Positions 43,420 to 51,476 of a stretch of 64,000 nt of DNA are shown in pieces (position 1 is the stretch's first letter; each line of letters begins with the position of its first letter). Source of the stretch: Streptomyces taklimakanensis (GTDB taxonomy: Bacteria; Actinomycetota; Actinomycetes; Streptomycetales; Streptomycetaceae); contig NZ_WIXO01000001.1 in NCBI RefSeq assembly GCF_009709575.1, positions 5,582,001 through 5,646,000 on the forward strand, read 5' to 3'. Under the pieces are notes generated by a model. It worked only from the letters and a program-made list of their open reading frames with translations, was not told where the DNA came from and did not search any database. Position numbers and translations under genes: made by a program.

Positions 43420-44871
43420 TCACGCCCGGCTGAGCAGCCTGCGCCGGACGGCGTCCGCCACGGCCCGCCCGTGGGCGGCGGTGAGCACGGCCTTGTCGGC
43501 CGAGTCGCGGTGGAGACGGACGAGCATCGGCCGGGCCCCGTTCACCAACAGCCTGCGCGCCCCGGCCTTCTCCGGGACGTGCCCGCCGGGGAAACGGACC
43601 GGCACCTCGTACCGGTCGCCGTCGGCCGATTCGACCCTCACCGCGATCCGCCAGGCGCCGGGACAGAACACGGCGGGAAACAGCACGGTGGGATCGACGA
43701 CGAGGCGCCGCACCATCGGCGAACCGGTCACGACGGTGGGGTCCGCGGGCACCGCCACCTCGTGGCCGTCCTTCTGCCGCAGCACGATCCGGTGCCGGAG
43801 GTCCTCCGGGGACTCCCGCAGGTACAGGCCGCTGCGGATGTCGACGCTGAACCGCCGGCCGTCGGAGAGCCAGGCGACCCCCTCGGCCTCGGCCCAGTCC
43901 AGGTCGTCGTGGCGGGCCAGCGCCACCAGGTCCGCGGTCCTGCCGTCCCGCAGCATCCGGGCGCGCTGACGGAAGACGGGCGGCAGGCCGTCGACGACCT
44001 CCCGCGGCACGAAATCCCTCAGCAGTCTCCCGGCCTCCCGCGCGTACCGCTCGCGCAGGTCCTCGGAGCAGCGGGCGTACCGGGCGCCGAACTTGTTGAG
44101 GATCTCCAACCGGGCCCACCGCTGCAACAGTCGGTTGCGCCGCCTTCCGGGCTCGGTGTGGCGGACGACGGTCTCCAGGGCGACGCGCACGGCCGCGTAG
44201 AAGGGTTCGGGCTCCGGCAACTCCTTGGTGAGGTGGCCGAAACCCTCCCTCTCGACGAGGTGGTAGCAGTCGTAGTCGGCGACGACGGAGATCGACCGGG
44301 CCAGGAAGTAGGCGGGGACGACGAACGGTTGCTCCTCGGCCAGCCGGACGCCCTCGGCGAAGCGCAGGCCGTGTTCCATGACGAGCGACCTGCGGAACAG
44401 CTTGTGCGCGGTCAGGCTCCACACCACATGGGTGGTGTGGATGTCGCCGCGCTCGACGTTGCGGGCGAAGGCGACCTTCGGGGCGCTCCTGCCCACTCCC
44501 CGTATCCGCCCCAGCACCACGTCGGAACCGTTGCGGTCGGCGGCCGCCAGCATCCGCTCGAACGCCTCCGGACCCAGGCGGTCGTCCGGGTCGGCGAAGA
44601 AGAGGAACTCACCGCCGGCGACCTCGATCGCCCGGTTCCTGGGGCCGCCGGGGGCACCGGAGTTGGGCTGGTGGAAGACGCGGACGTTGGGGTGTCGGGC
44701 GGCCCAGGCGTCCAACAGCTCCCCGCTCGCGTCGGTGGAACCGTCGTCGACCGCCAGCACCTCGATCCGTTCGAAACCGATGGTCTGCGCCGTCAGCGAC
44801 TCCAGGCACTCGTCGAGGTGGTCCGCGGCGTTGTACACCGGTATCACCACGCTGACCCGAAACTCCGTCAT
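43420..44871 (-). CDS. GT2-family glycosyltransferase with long C-terminal extension
   Basis: 483 residues. The GT-A domain opens VSVVIPVYNAADHLDECLES, with the nucleotide-binding AVDDGSTDASGE and the metal DPDD in FLFFADPDDRLG (about residue 88). The acceptor region includes HVVWSLTAHKLFRRS. Beyond about residue 220 is a helical region and a beta-rich C-terminal half (about 340-470) resembling domains attached to teichoic acid-type transferases. It may transfer sugars to a cell-wall polymer. The ATG at 44871 has GAGGGA nine bases upstream. The gene stands alone. Confidence 0.88.
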   Translation of the reverse strand: MTEFRVSVVIPVYNAADHLDECLESLTAQTIGFERIEVLAVDDGSTDASGELLDAWAARHPNVRVFHQPNSGAPGGPRNRAIEVAGGEFLFFADPDDRLGPEAFERMLAAADRNGSDVVLGRIRGVGRSAPKVAFARNVERGDIHTTHVVWSLTAHKLFRRSLVMEHGLRFAEGVRLAEEQPFVVPAYFLARSISVVADYDCYHLVEREGFGHLTKELPEPEPFYAAVRVALETVVRHTEPGRRRNRLLQRWARLEILNKFGARYARCSEDLRERYAREAGRLLRDFVPREVVDGLPPVFRQRARMLRDGRTADLVALARHDDLDWAEAEGVAWLSDGRRFSVDIRSGLYLRESPEDLRHRIVLRQKDGHEVAVPADPTVVTGSPMVRRLVVDPTVLFPAVFCPGAWRIAVRVESADGDRYEVPVRFPGGHVPEKAGARRLLVNGARPMLVRLHRDSADKAVLTAAHGRAVADAVRRRLLSRA

Positions 44872-45105
44872 GTGTGTCCCTCGGGAGGTCTTGCTCGTCC
44901 CCGTCCGTGGCCGCGTCTCTCCCTGGGAACGCGGCGACATGGGGTGGTCGGCAAGGAAGATCACGTAGCCGGTCGAATGGTTGCCCCGGATTTCGAGCCG
45001 GCGCGAATCGGCCGCCTTCCCCGCCCTCCCCACCCTTCCCCCGTCGTCCACCGCCTCGTCGCCGGACCGGTCGGGGTCCCCTCGTCCCCTCGTCCCCGCG
45101 GGCCG

Positions 45106-45993
45106 TCAGCGCCCGCCGCGCGCCGCCCCGCCCGGGGAGGGGCTCCAGTGCGCGGGGCGGACGAGCCGCGGGGAGAGCCGGGTCCGGTCGTCCCCGCGGG
45201 CCGCGTTGACCTGGGGCTGGGTGAGGAAGAGGCTTCCGGACAGATCGGCGCCGCGCAGATCGGCGTCCCGCAGGTCCGCGCCGATCAGGTCGGCCGCTCG
45301 CAGGTCGGCGTCCCGCAGGTCGGCCGCGATGAGACAGGCCCCCCGCAGATCGGTCCCCCGCAGGTCGGCGCCCCTGAGCCGGGCCCCCATCAGATCGGCC
45401 CGGCGGCGACCGCGGCGCCGCCCCGGAACGGTGGCCCGCACCAGTTCGCCGGTGCGGCGCAGCAGTTCGTCGACCCCGCGGCGGACGGCCGCCACGTCCA
45501 CGGCGGCGAGTTCCTCGGCGCTGCCGCGGGTGAGGCGGTCGACCTCCGCCAGCGAGCGGCGCAGCTCGCGGTGGAGCGGGCGGGCCGCAGGCAGTTCGAG
45601 CGCCTCGGAGAGGTACCACATCAGCTCGTGCAGCCGGTGGACGACGGGGAAGACCGCGAACATGCTCCGCGCGGTGTCCGGGTCCTCACGCCAGTGCCGC
45701 CCGCCGAAGGTCACCCGGGAGACCTTCTGGCCCGCGCCGAAGCACTCGAAGACGGTGCAGCCGGGGAAGCCCTCCGCGCGCAGTCGGGCGTGGATGCCGC
45801 AGCGGAAGTCCTCCCGCAGGTTGGCGCACGGCCGCCCGGCCGCCTTGTCCACCGCGAAGTCGGCGGAGGCGGTGAAGGGCAGCGCGACGCAGCACAGCGC
45901 GAAGCACGCGCCGCAGTCGGGCCGCAGCTCGGCGGCGGGCGGCGTGGCGGTACGGCCGGTGGCGGCGGTGCGGGTGTGGCGATGACGGGACAC
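45106..45993 (-). CDS. Pentapeptide-repeat protein with cysteine-rich N terminus
   Basis: 295 residues from GTG 45993, with AGGAGAA upstream. Residues 27-86 are cysteine rich (DCGACFALCCVALPFTASAD, then CANLREDFRCGIHARLRAEG, then FPGCTVFECFGAGQKV), seven to nine cysteines that could bind metal or form disulfides. A helical middle follows (115-185). Residues 199-258 are twelve pentapeptide units of the type ADLRG or ADLRD, forming a right-handed quadrilateral helix. This arrangement recurs in Streptomyces. The function is unknown; other pentapeptide proteins mimic DNA or bind gyrase, but this one is too short for that to be assumed. Confidence 0.86.
   Translation of the reverse strand: MSRHRHTRTAATGRTATPPAAELRPDCGACFALCCVALPFTASADFAVDKAAGRPCANLREDFRCGIHARLRAEGFPGCTVFECFGAGQKVSRVTFGGRHWREDPDTARSMFAVFPVVHRLHELMWYLSEALELPAARPLHRELRRSLAEVDRLTRGSAEELAAVDVAAVRRGVDELLRRTGELVRATVPGRRRGRRRADLMGARLRGADLRGTDLRGACLIAADLRDADLRAADLIGADLRDADLRGADLSGSLFLTQPQVNAARGDDRTRLSPRLVRPAHWSPSPGGAARGGR
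45220..45399 (-). repeat. Tandem 15-base coding repeats
   Basis: The pentapeptide array is encoded by imperfect 15-base units, visible on the plus strand as repeated CAGGTCGGC and CAGATCGGC segments. About twelve units are present. It is coding repeat, not a CRISPR. Confidence 0.85.
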
Positions 45994-46296
45994 CGTGGGC
46001 GTTCTCCTGTGGGCGGGACGGGCGCCGCCTGTCGGACGCCCGGTACGGCCCATTGTCCTCCCGCCTGTTCTCCTGCCCGCCCGTTGCCCGTCCGCCCGTC
46101 CGCCCGACCTGAGACGCCGGAGCGTGACCGACGCCACGGCGTTCGACACGGACCGGTTCGGGGCCTGTCCGGGACAGGGGGAGCGACGGGGACCACGGGC
46201 CGTGGAGCGGTCGTCCCGCCGGCGCCGTGGCCCATCCGAACGACGGATCCGGAACCGGGTGGGACGACCCCTCGGGGACGACGACCGAACGCCCTG
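45994..46296. other. Divergent intergenic region with pyrimidine-rich tract
   Basis: 303 bases with a pyrimidine-rich plus strand (repeated GCCCGTCCGCCC). I see neither a gene nor a clear promoter. Confidence 0.4.
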
Positions 46297-46602
46297 GTGC
46301 GGGAGCTCACCCGCTACCAGCCGGACGCCCGGCTGTACGTGGTGCCGCTGGGCACCGCGCAGCGCGCCCTGGCCACCGGTTCCACGCCGGGCCGCCTCGC
46401 GCGCGTGGAGCGGCGGATCGACGTGGAGCGGACGGTGGAGGAACTACTGGAGCGTGCCCGGGTGAGGTATCCCGGCCGGAGGGAGAAGGCGGTCGGGAAG
46501 ACGTCCCCCGGCGAGACGGCACGGGCCGCCGCCACGGGAGCGGGCGAGGCCGGGGACGAGAGCGGCGGAACGGAGGGCGGCCGCCCCCTGGCCGTGGCCT
46601 AG
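46297..46602 (+). CDS. Hypothetical protein of about 101 residues, start uncertain
   Basis: The frame reads protein-like: VRELTRYQPDARLYVVPLGT, then AQRALATGSTPGRLARVERR, then IDVERTVEELLERARVRYPG, followed by a Gly/Ala tail. The first part suggests a small mixed alpha/beta fold with a C-terminal helix. No ribosome site is convincing: the GTG at 46297 is the best candidate. Its stop overlaps by four bases the stop of the convergent hydrogenase-associated gene. I do not recognise the family, and translation is not certain. Confidence 0.42.
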   Translation: MRELTRYQPDARLYVVPLGTAQRALATGSTPGRLARVERRIDVERTVEELLERARVRYPGRREKAVGKTSPGETARAAATGAGEAGDESGGTEGGRPLAVA

Positions 46603-47621
46603 AGGAGGACGTCGGGCTCGTTCGCCGCCCGTGCCTCGCGCCGCTCCTCCTCGGTCGGGCTCATGGCGCCGAGGATCGGCAGCCGGTCGGTTCGCGTGCC
46701 GTCGAACAGGTCGCCGAGGCTCTCCGGGGCCACCTCCAGGAAGTCGTACAGGGTCACGGGGGAGGACAGGACGGTCCGGGCGAACGATCCGGCACCGCCG
46801 TCCCCGCCGGCACCCTCGGTGGCGACCTCGGCGTCGTCGTCCACCAGCACCGGCCAGGTGCCCTGGTTGCGACACCCCGAGGCCGCGGTCCGCAGCCGCT
46901 CCGGCGGGCCCAGGAGCGAGACGAAGCGCCCGGTGTCGCTGTGCAGCACCGTGTGGGTGGCGACGAAGGCGTACGCGCAGGCCCGCTCCCGGGCGTCGCG
47001 CGCCTCGGGGGCCGGGGGCGGGCACGGCGTGGTGTTCTCCACGCGCACGGCCAGCCGGTACACGCCGTCCGTCACGGGCGCGGCGCCGATCTCCACCGTG
47101 CCGCTCAGCGCGTTCCACCGGCGCAGCAGGGCACCGACGGTACGGCCCGCGCGGTCCACGATCGACTCGCGGACGGTGCCGGCGGGGATGTCGACGGCCG
47201 TGCGCACCGGTCCGTCGAGGGCGGCGTCCAGCGCGACGGGGACGCGCACCTCGCGCTCGGTCGCCTCCTGCCACGCCAGGTGGCGTTCGCCGTCCACCGT
47301 CAGTTCGGCCACGGGCTCGGGGCCGGCCGGGCCTTCCCGCACGACGCCGCGGTCGACGACGTGCAGGAACCGCACGCGCACCGTGACCTCGGTGCGGTCG
47401 GCGGGGCGGCCGGCGGCGTCGAGCAGCACCTCGGTCCGGATCCGGTCCGGTTCGCCGAGGGCGGAGGCGCAGGCGCGGGGGAAGACCCCGCCGAAGGTCC
47501 AGCGCTTGGTGTTCTTCGGCGCGGACCTGCGGTAGGGCCAGAGCAGATAGCCCTCGTAGAGGCAGGTGCGCACGATCTTCTCCACCTTCTCCGTGCGTCC
47601 CGCCCGTCTCACGTCGTCCAT
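46599..47621 (-). CDS. Intact accessory gene of an eroded group 1h hydrogenase locus (tentative)
   Basis: 340 residues. The N terminus is VEKIVRTCLYEGYLLWPYRR with SAPKNTKRWTFGGVFP next, a distinctive opening that I associate with an uncharacterised protein in actinobacterial high-affinity hydrogenase operons. Then come beta-rich stretches (RTEVTVRVRFLHVV, HLAWQEATEREVRVP), CP-rich motifs (TTPCPPPAPEA), and a late region SGCRNQGTWPVLVDDD. There are no membrane segments or signal peptide. The frame is unbroken and codon use is normal, so it appears functional even though the hydrogenase subunit genes upstream are broken. Its start overlaps the large-subunit relic by 13 bases. The family assignment is from memory and needs a search. 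Confidence 0.68.
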   Translation of the reverse strand: MDDVRRAGRTEKVEKIVRTCLYEGYLLWPYRRSAPKNTKRWTFGGVFPRACASALGEPDRIRTEVLLDAAGRPADRTEVTVRVRFLHVVDRGVVREGPAGPEPVAELTVDGERHLAWQEATEREVRVPVALDAALDGPVRTAVDIPAGTVRESIVDRAGRTVGALLRRWNALSGTVEIGAAPVTDGVYRLAVRVENTTPCPPPAPEARDARERACAYAFVATHTVLHSDTGRFVSLLGPPERLRTAASGCRNQGTWPVLVDDDAEVATEGAGGDGGAGSFARTVLSSPVTLYDFLEVAPESLGDLFDGTRTDRLPILGAMSPTEEERREARAANEPDVLL

Positions 47622-48079
47622 GGTGCTCCGGTGGTTCGGGAGGTCCTGGTGGCCTCGGGGGTGGGGGCGTCCGCCCGGTCGAGCGGACTGCCGACGGTGT
47701 CGTCCCAGGTGCCCAGGACCTGCCGGAGGCGGTCGACGTCGAGCCGGTCGTGGGTCCGTCGGGACAGCCGCAGCCGGGGGCTGCCGGCGACGTAGCGGTC
47801 GATCGGGTCGTGCCATCGGGTGGGGACCGCCGCGAAGCGCTCGGGCCCCGCGCCGGTGAACGGGGAGTGGAGGGACGGGAGGACGTGCCGGTCCTCCGTC
47901 AGGCAGCACGTCCCGCGCGTGGTGCGGCTCATCGTGAGGACGCTGTGGCCGCGGAGGATCGAGGAGGTGCTCCGGCGCTCGACGACCTCCCGATCGGGGA
48001 AGGCGGTCCTGGTGATCGGACCGAACGCGACCTCGGTGAGGGTGCGCTGCCGGACCGGGACGGTCTGGCTGGTCGTCAC
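47609..48079 (-). pseudogene. Degraded [NiFe]-hydrogenase large-subunit gene (hhyL-like relic)
   Basis: A frame of 156 codons. Its first third reads TEVAFGPITRT, then REVVERRSTSSILRGHSVLTM. In group 1h large subunits the corresponding region is WDPITR followed by a VVEC.STSSIFRGYSIFM-type segment, so this is a clear N-terminal match. The sequence between these parts is shortened, and the RxCGxC active-site motif is missing (only a weak RGTCCLTEDRH echo). The C-terminal half of the protein, including the second CxxC pair, is absent. The remainder is Arg/Pro-rich and not hydrogenase-like. A full large subunit would be several hundred residues longer. It cannot be active. Confidence 0.72.
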
Positions 48080-48119
48080 GGAGCGGCCCTCTCGAGCGTC
48101 GTCGGCTTCTCCGGTCCGG

Positions 48120-48368
48120 TCAGCGACCGGGCCGGCGCGGTTGGTGGCCCGAGGCCGGCTCGGTGCGGTTGTGGCGCCACTCGGGCTCCTTGCTCACGGT
48201 GCGGTTGGTGATGGAGCGCGGTGACCTCACGAGCGGCCCGTGGGCGTGTGGCTCGGCAGCGTCGCGGCGGTGACCGAGACCGTGTCGCCGTCGCAGCCCA
48301 CACCCTCCGGGTTCCAGAGGACGGGGACCTCCTCGACGCCGCTGGGGGGCCGACGTGTCGGTGCTCGT
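48120..48368 (-). pseudogene. Degraded [NiFe]-hydrogenase small-subunit gene (hhyS-like relic)
   Basis: On the minus strand AAGGAGG is followed by ACG (48368) at the expected start, as if ATG had changed, then STDTSAPQ. After a frame change the sequence VEEVPVLWNPEGVGCDGDTV and SVTAATLPS appears. This matches the N terminus of group 1h hydrogenase small subunits, where the proximal cluster motif is CxxD (CDGD) instead of CxxC. A stop at 48227 ends this frame. The original frame then resumes with ITNRTVSKEPEWRHNR, which resembles the C-terminal end of such subunits. So start loss, two frame changes and a large internal deletion are visible. Confidence 0.72.
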
Positions 48369-48425
48369 GGCGGCCTCCTTCCTGGCTGCGGGGCACGCGG
48401 GGAGGAGCGGACCCCGGTGCGGTGC

Positions 48426-48451
48426 GGGTGTTCGGCCCGGGCCGAACACCC
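48426..48451. repeat. Perfect 26-bp palindrome upstream of the hydrogenase relic
   Basis: GGGTGTTCGGCCC and GGGCCGAACACCC abut directly, giving 13 perfect base pairs without a spacer. It lies 57 bases upstream of the relic start on the minus strand, and 150 bases upstream of the SRPBCC gene on the other strand. It may be the former hydrogenase operator or a hairpin terminator; no T tract is present. Confidence 0.85.
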
Positions 48452-48601
48452 ACTGCTCCACGAAGCGTGACATTCCCACCACATGCCCACACCTCAAACG
48501 TCCCCGGCCGGGGAGTGCCCCGGTCAGGTGTCGGGAGCGGGCGGGGCCGGGCCCCGGCGGGTCGGGAGGCCCGGTCGGGGCGGAGTGGCTACGGTCGTGG
48601 C

Positions 48602-49036
48602 ATGCCTCTGGTCCGGATCGAGCGGCGGACCCGGATGTCCGCCGAGGAGGCGTGGCGCCGACTGACCGACTGGGAGCGCCACGCCCGCCACGTCCCGTTC
48701 ACGCGGATCACGGTCCTCACCACGCCCCCCACCCGGGTGGGCACGCGCTTCACCGCGCGCACGGGTGTCGGCGGCGCCGGTTTCGACGACCCCATGGAGG
48801 TCGTCCGTTGGGAGCCGCCCTCGGCGGGGCGTCCCGGGCGCTGCCGGGTGGAGAAGCGGGGGAGGGTCGTCCTCGGCTGGGCCGAGACGGAGGTGTCGCC
48901 CGAGGCGGACGGGGCGCTGGTGGTGTGGAGCGAGGAGGTGCGGTTGCGGGGCGCGCCGCGTCCGCTGGACGCGCCCACGGCGTGGGTGGGGCGTCTGCTG
49001 TTCGGACGCGTGGTCTCGGGATTGCTGGACCGCTGA
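48602..49036 (+). CDS. SRPBCC-family (START-like) protein
   Basis: 144 residues. The pattern VRIERRTRMSAEEAWRRLTDW followed by ERHARHVPFTRITVLT, VGTRFTARTG, DPMEVVRWEP and a long C-terminal helix (VGRLLFGRVVSGLLDR) is the SRPBCC fold, a hydrophobic ligand cavity used by lipid and polyketide binding proteins. No catalytic motif is recognisable. The ATG at 48602 fits the fold. The TetR gene follows after 64 bases with its own promoter, so the genes are probably not one operon. Confidence 0.82.
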   Translation: MPLVRIERRTRMSAEEAWRRLTDWERHARHVPFTRITVLTTPPTRVGTRFTARTGVGGAGFDDPMEVVRWEPPSAGRPGRCRVEKRGRVVLGWAETEVSPEADGALVVWSEEVRLRGAPRPLDAPTAWVGRLLFGRVVSGLLDR

Positions 49037-49063
49037 CCGGAGGCGGACGGCGACCGAAAAAAA

Positions 49064-49096
49064 TTTTGCAGGGTGCGCAATTTTGCATACTCTGCA
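49064..49096 (+). promoter_or_regulatory. Paired operator/promoter of the TetR-MFS genes
   Basis: Two related 16-mers lie 17 bases apart: TTTTGCAGGGTGCGCA (49064-49079) and TTTTGCATACTCTGCA (49081-49096). Each is an imperfect inverted repeat around TGCA-type arms, as in TetR operators. CATACT (49086-49091) is a candidate -10 box. The ATG is only 4 bases after the second site, so transcription probably starts at or next to the start codon, giving a leaderless mRNA and direct autoregulation. Confidence 0.65.
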
Positions 49097-49100
49097 CAGC

Positions 49101-49763
49101 ATGTCCGACCACCCCGCGCCCGGGCTGCGCGAACGCAAGAAGACGGCCACGCGCGCCGCGCTGGTCGAGGCGGCCGTGCGGCTGGCCGCCGAGCACGGGG
49201 CGGAGAACGTCACCGTGGAGGCCATCAGCCAGGCCGCCGGGGTCTCGCCGCGCACCTTCTTCAACTACTTCGACAGCCGTGACGACGCCTTCCTCCTGGC
49301 CGACCCCGAAGCGGGCCGGCGGGTGCAGCGGGCCGTGCTCGACGCGCCGGCCCACCTGTCGCCGCTGGAGGCCGTGCGCGACGCCCTGGAAGCCGAACTG
49401 GCCGACATGGAGAGGCACCACGAACTGTGGCGGCTCCGGGCCCGGGTGCTGCACCGTTCGCCACACCTGCTCGCGAACAGCCTGGGCACGCACATGGCGG
49501 ACGAACGCATGCTGGCCTCGGCCGTCGCCCGACGGACGGGCGCGGGGGACGGGCTCGCCGCGGACACGGGGGACGAGCCCGGCGATCCGGGCCCGGACGC
49601 CCCCCTCGGGCTGTACCCGAGACTGCTCGCGGCCACGGCGGCCATCGCCGTGCGCGTCGCCATCCAGCACTGGAGCGTCTCGGGAGAGCCGGACGCGTTC
49701 CGCGACGTCTTCCGCCGCGTGTTCGCGCAGCTCGCCGCCGGACTCGACGCGCCCGCGCCCTGA
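49101..49763 (+). CDS. TetR/AcrR-family regulator of the adjacent MFS exporter
   Basis: 220 residues. The HTH is KTATRAALVEAAVRLAAEHG, then AENVTVEAISQAAGVSPRTFFNYFDSRDDAFL (quoted as EAISQAAGVSPRTFFNYF), typical of the family. The ligand domain is helical with LHRSPHLLANSLG and a Gly/Asp-rich loop. No ribosome site precedes the ATG at 49101, consistent with a leaderless transcript from the promoter directly upstream. The DHA2-type exporter gene follows after 79 bases. It likely represses itself and the exporter until a drug binds. Confidence 0.9.
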   Translation: MSDHPAPGLRERKKTATRAALVEAAVRLAAEHGAENVTVEAISQAAGVSPRTFFNYFDSRDDAFLLADPEAGRRVQRAVLDAPAHLSPLEAVRDALEAELADMERHHELWRLRARVLHRSPHLLANSLGTHMADERMLASAVARRTGAGDGLAADTGDEPGDPGPDAPLGLYPRLLAATAAIAVRVAIQHWSVSGEPDAFRDVFRRVFAQLAAGLDAPAP

Positions 49764-49842
49764 ACCGCCCCGGCCGTCCTCGGCCCCCCTTCCGGTGTCG
49801 CACCCCCGGCTCCGGCCCCACCGATCCGATGAGAAGGACCCT

Positions 49843-51471
49843 GTGACCGCGACAGAGACGCGGGAGGACATGGCACCCACGGCCATGACCGACCGCCAGA
49901 TACTCCAGGCCATGTCCGGCCTGATGGCCGGGATGTTCGTCGCCGTCCTGGCGGGCACCGTGGTGGCCAACGCGCTGCCGCGCATCATCACGGACCTCGG
50001 CGCCGGCCAGTCCGTGTACACCTGGGTCGTCACCTCCGAACTGTTGGCGATGACCGCGACCGTGCCCCTGTGGGGCAAGCTGTCCGACCTGTACAACAAG
50101 AAGCTGCTGCTCCAGCTCTCGCTCGGCATGTTCGTGGTGGGCTCGCTGCTCGCGGGCTTCTCGCAGGGAGCCGGCCTGCTGATCTTCAGCCGCGTCGTGC
50201 AGGGCATCGGCGCCGGTGGTCTGACGGCCCTGGCCCAGGTCGTCATGGCCGCGATCGTCCCGCCCCGCAGGCTGGGTCGGTACGCGGGGATCTTCGGCGC
50301 GGTCTTCGCCGTGGGCACCGTGATCGGACCGCTCGTCGGCGGTGTCATGGTGGACACCTCCTGGCTCGGCTGGCGCTGGTGCTTCTTCATCGGCGTGCCC
50401 TTCGCCCTGCTGGCGATCCTGCTGCTCCAGCGCACCCTGTCCCTGCCGACGATCCGCCGTGACGCGAAGGTCGACTACCTCGGCGCGTTCCTGCTCGTCG
50501 CCGGTGTCTGCGCGCTGCTGATCTGGACCTCGCTGGCGGGCAACCGGTTCGACTGGGCCTCCTGGCAGACGGCGGCCCTGACCGGCGGCGGCGTCCTGCT
50601 GCTGGTCCTCGCGGTGTACGTCGAGGCCCGGGTGCCCGAGCCGGTCGTCCCGCTGGGCATCTTCCGCAACCGGACCGTCACCCTGACCACGATCGCCGGC
50701 CTGTTCGTGGGCGTGGCGATGTTCGGCGGCACCGTCTTCCTCTCCCAGTACTTCCAACTCGCCCTGGGCAAGTCGCCCACGGTCGCGGGCCTGATGAGCC
50801 TGCCGATGATCGGCGGTCTGCTCGTGTCGTCCACCGTGGCGGGGCAGATCATCAGCGCCACCGGGAGGTGGAAGGTCTACCTCGTCGCGGGGGCCGCCAT
50901 CATGACGGCGGGACTCGGGCTGCTGTCCACCATCGACGTGGACACCGGGTTCGGCGAGCTGAGCCTCTACATGGCCACGCTCGGCGTCGGCGTCGGCATG
51001 CTGATGCAGAACCTCGTGCTGGCCGCGCAGAACGACGTGGCGGCCTCCGACCTGGGGGCGGTCACCTCCGTGCTCTCCTTCTTCCGCAGCATGGGCGGCA
51101 CCATCGGCACCAGTGTGCTGGGCGCGGTGCTCGCGCACCGGGTCACGGACGAGATGGGCAGGGGGCTGGAAGCCCTGGGCGTCGATCCGGCGGACGGCGC
51201 CGCGTCCCAGGGCGGCGGTGACGTGCACGCCGGGGGCGCCGTGCCGGATGTCGCGCGACTGCCCGAGCCGGTCCGGGAGGTGGTGGAGCACGCCTACGCG
51301 GTGGCCACCGCCGACCTGTTCCTGCTCGCCGCGCCGTTCGCGCTGCTCGCGTTCGTGGCGGTGCTGTTCGTCAAGGAGAAGCCGCTGAAGACGACCAGCG
51401 GCATGCAGCGCCTGGCGGAGGAGAACGGGTCGTCACAGGCGGAGGCCCCGGCGGCCGCCCCGACCCACTGA
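49843..51471 (+). CDS. DHA2-family (14-span) MFS drug exporter
   Basis: 542 residues. Fourteen hydrophobic segments are consistent with the DHA2 class of proton-driven multidrug exporters. Motif A is PLWGKLSDLYNKKLLLQLSL in the loop after segment 2, and motif C is the GTVIGPLVGGV segment in helix 5. The first segment contains ILQAMSGLMAGMFVAVLAGTVVANALPRI (quoted as AVLAGTVVANALPRI), with the conserved first-helix TVVANALP type motif. The GTG at 49843 follows AAGGA. It is controlled by the TetR gene upstream and ends before a strong terminator. Confidence 0.93.
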   Translation: MTATETREDMAPTAMTDRQILQAMSGLMAGMFVAVLAGTVVANALPRIITDLGAGQSVYTWVVTSELLAMTATVPLWGKLSDLYNKKLLLQLSLGMFVVGSLLAGFSQGAGLLIFSRVVQGIGAGGLTALAQVVMAAIVPPRRLGRYAGIFGAVFAVGTVIGPLVGGVMVDTSWLGWRWCFFIGVPFALLAILLLQRTLSLPTIRRDAKVDYLGAFLLVAGVCALLIWTSLAGNRFDWASWQTAALTGGGVLLLVLAVYVEARVPEPVVPLGIFRNRTVTLTTIAGLFVGVAMFGGTVFLSQYFQLALGKSPTVAGLMSLPMIGGLLVSSTVAGQIISATGRWKVYLVAGAAIMTAGLGLLSTIDVDTGFGELSLYMATLGVGVGMLMQNLVLAAQNDVAASDLGAVTSVLSFFRSMGGTIGTSVLGAVLAHRVTDEMGRGLEALGVDPADGAASQGGGDVHAGGAVPDVARLPEPVREVVEHAYAVATADLFLLAAPFALLAFVAVLFVKEKPLKTTSGMQRLAEENGSSQAEAPAAAPTH

Positions 51472-51476
51472 GCACC

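Noticed and set aside
45220..45399. Short regularly repeated DNA that could suggest a CRISPR array
   Set aside because: Units are 15 bases, in frame, without spacers, and encode pentapeptide repeats.
42763..46602. A very long plus-strand open frame (1279 codons) through the GNAT, GT2 and pentapeptide genes
   Set aside because: It is antisense to three well-supported genes, has no ribosome site and codes for low-complexity Arg/Pro/Gly sequence; it results from high GC lacking stop codons. Only its last 306 bases look protein-like.
48227..48490. The small minus-strand frame as an intact 87-residue gene
   Set aside because: Only the last 36 residues carry the hydrogenase signature. The first part is an accidental Arg/Pro-rich leader reading through the palindrome, so a relic is the better reading.
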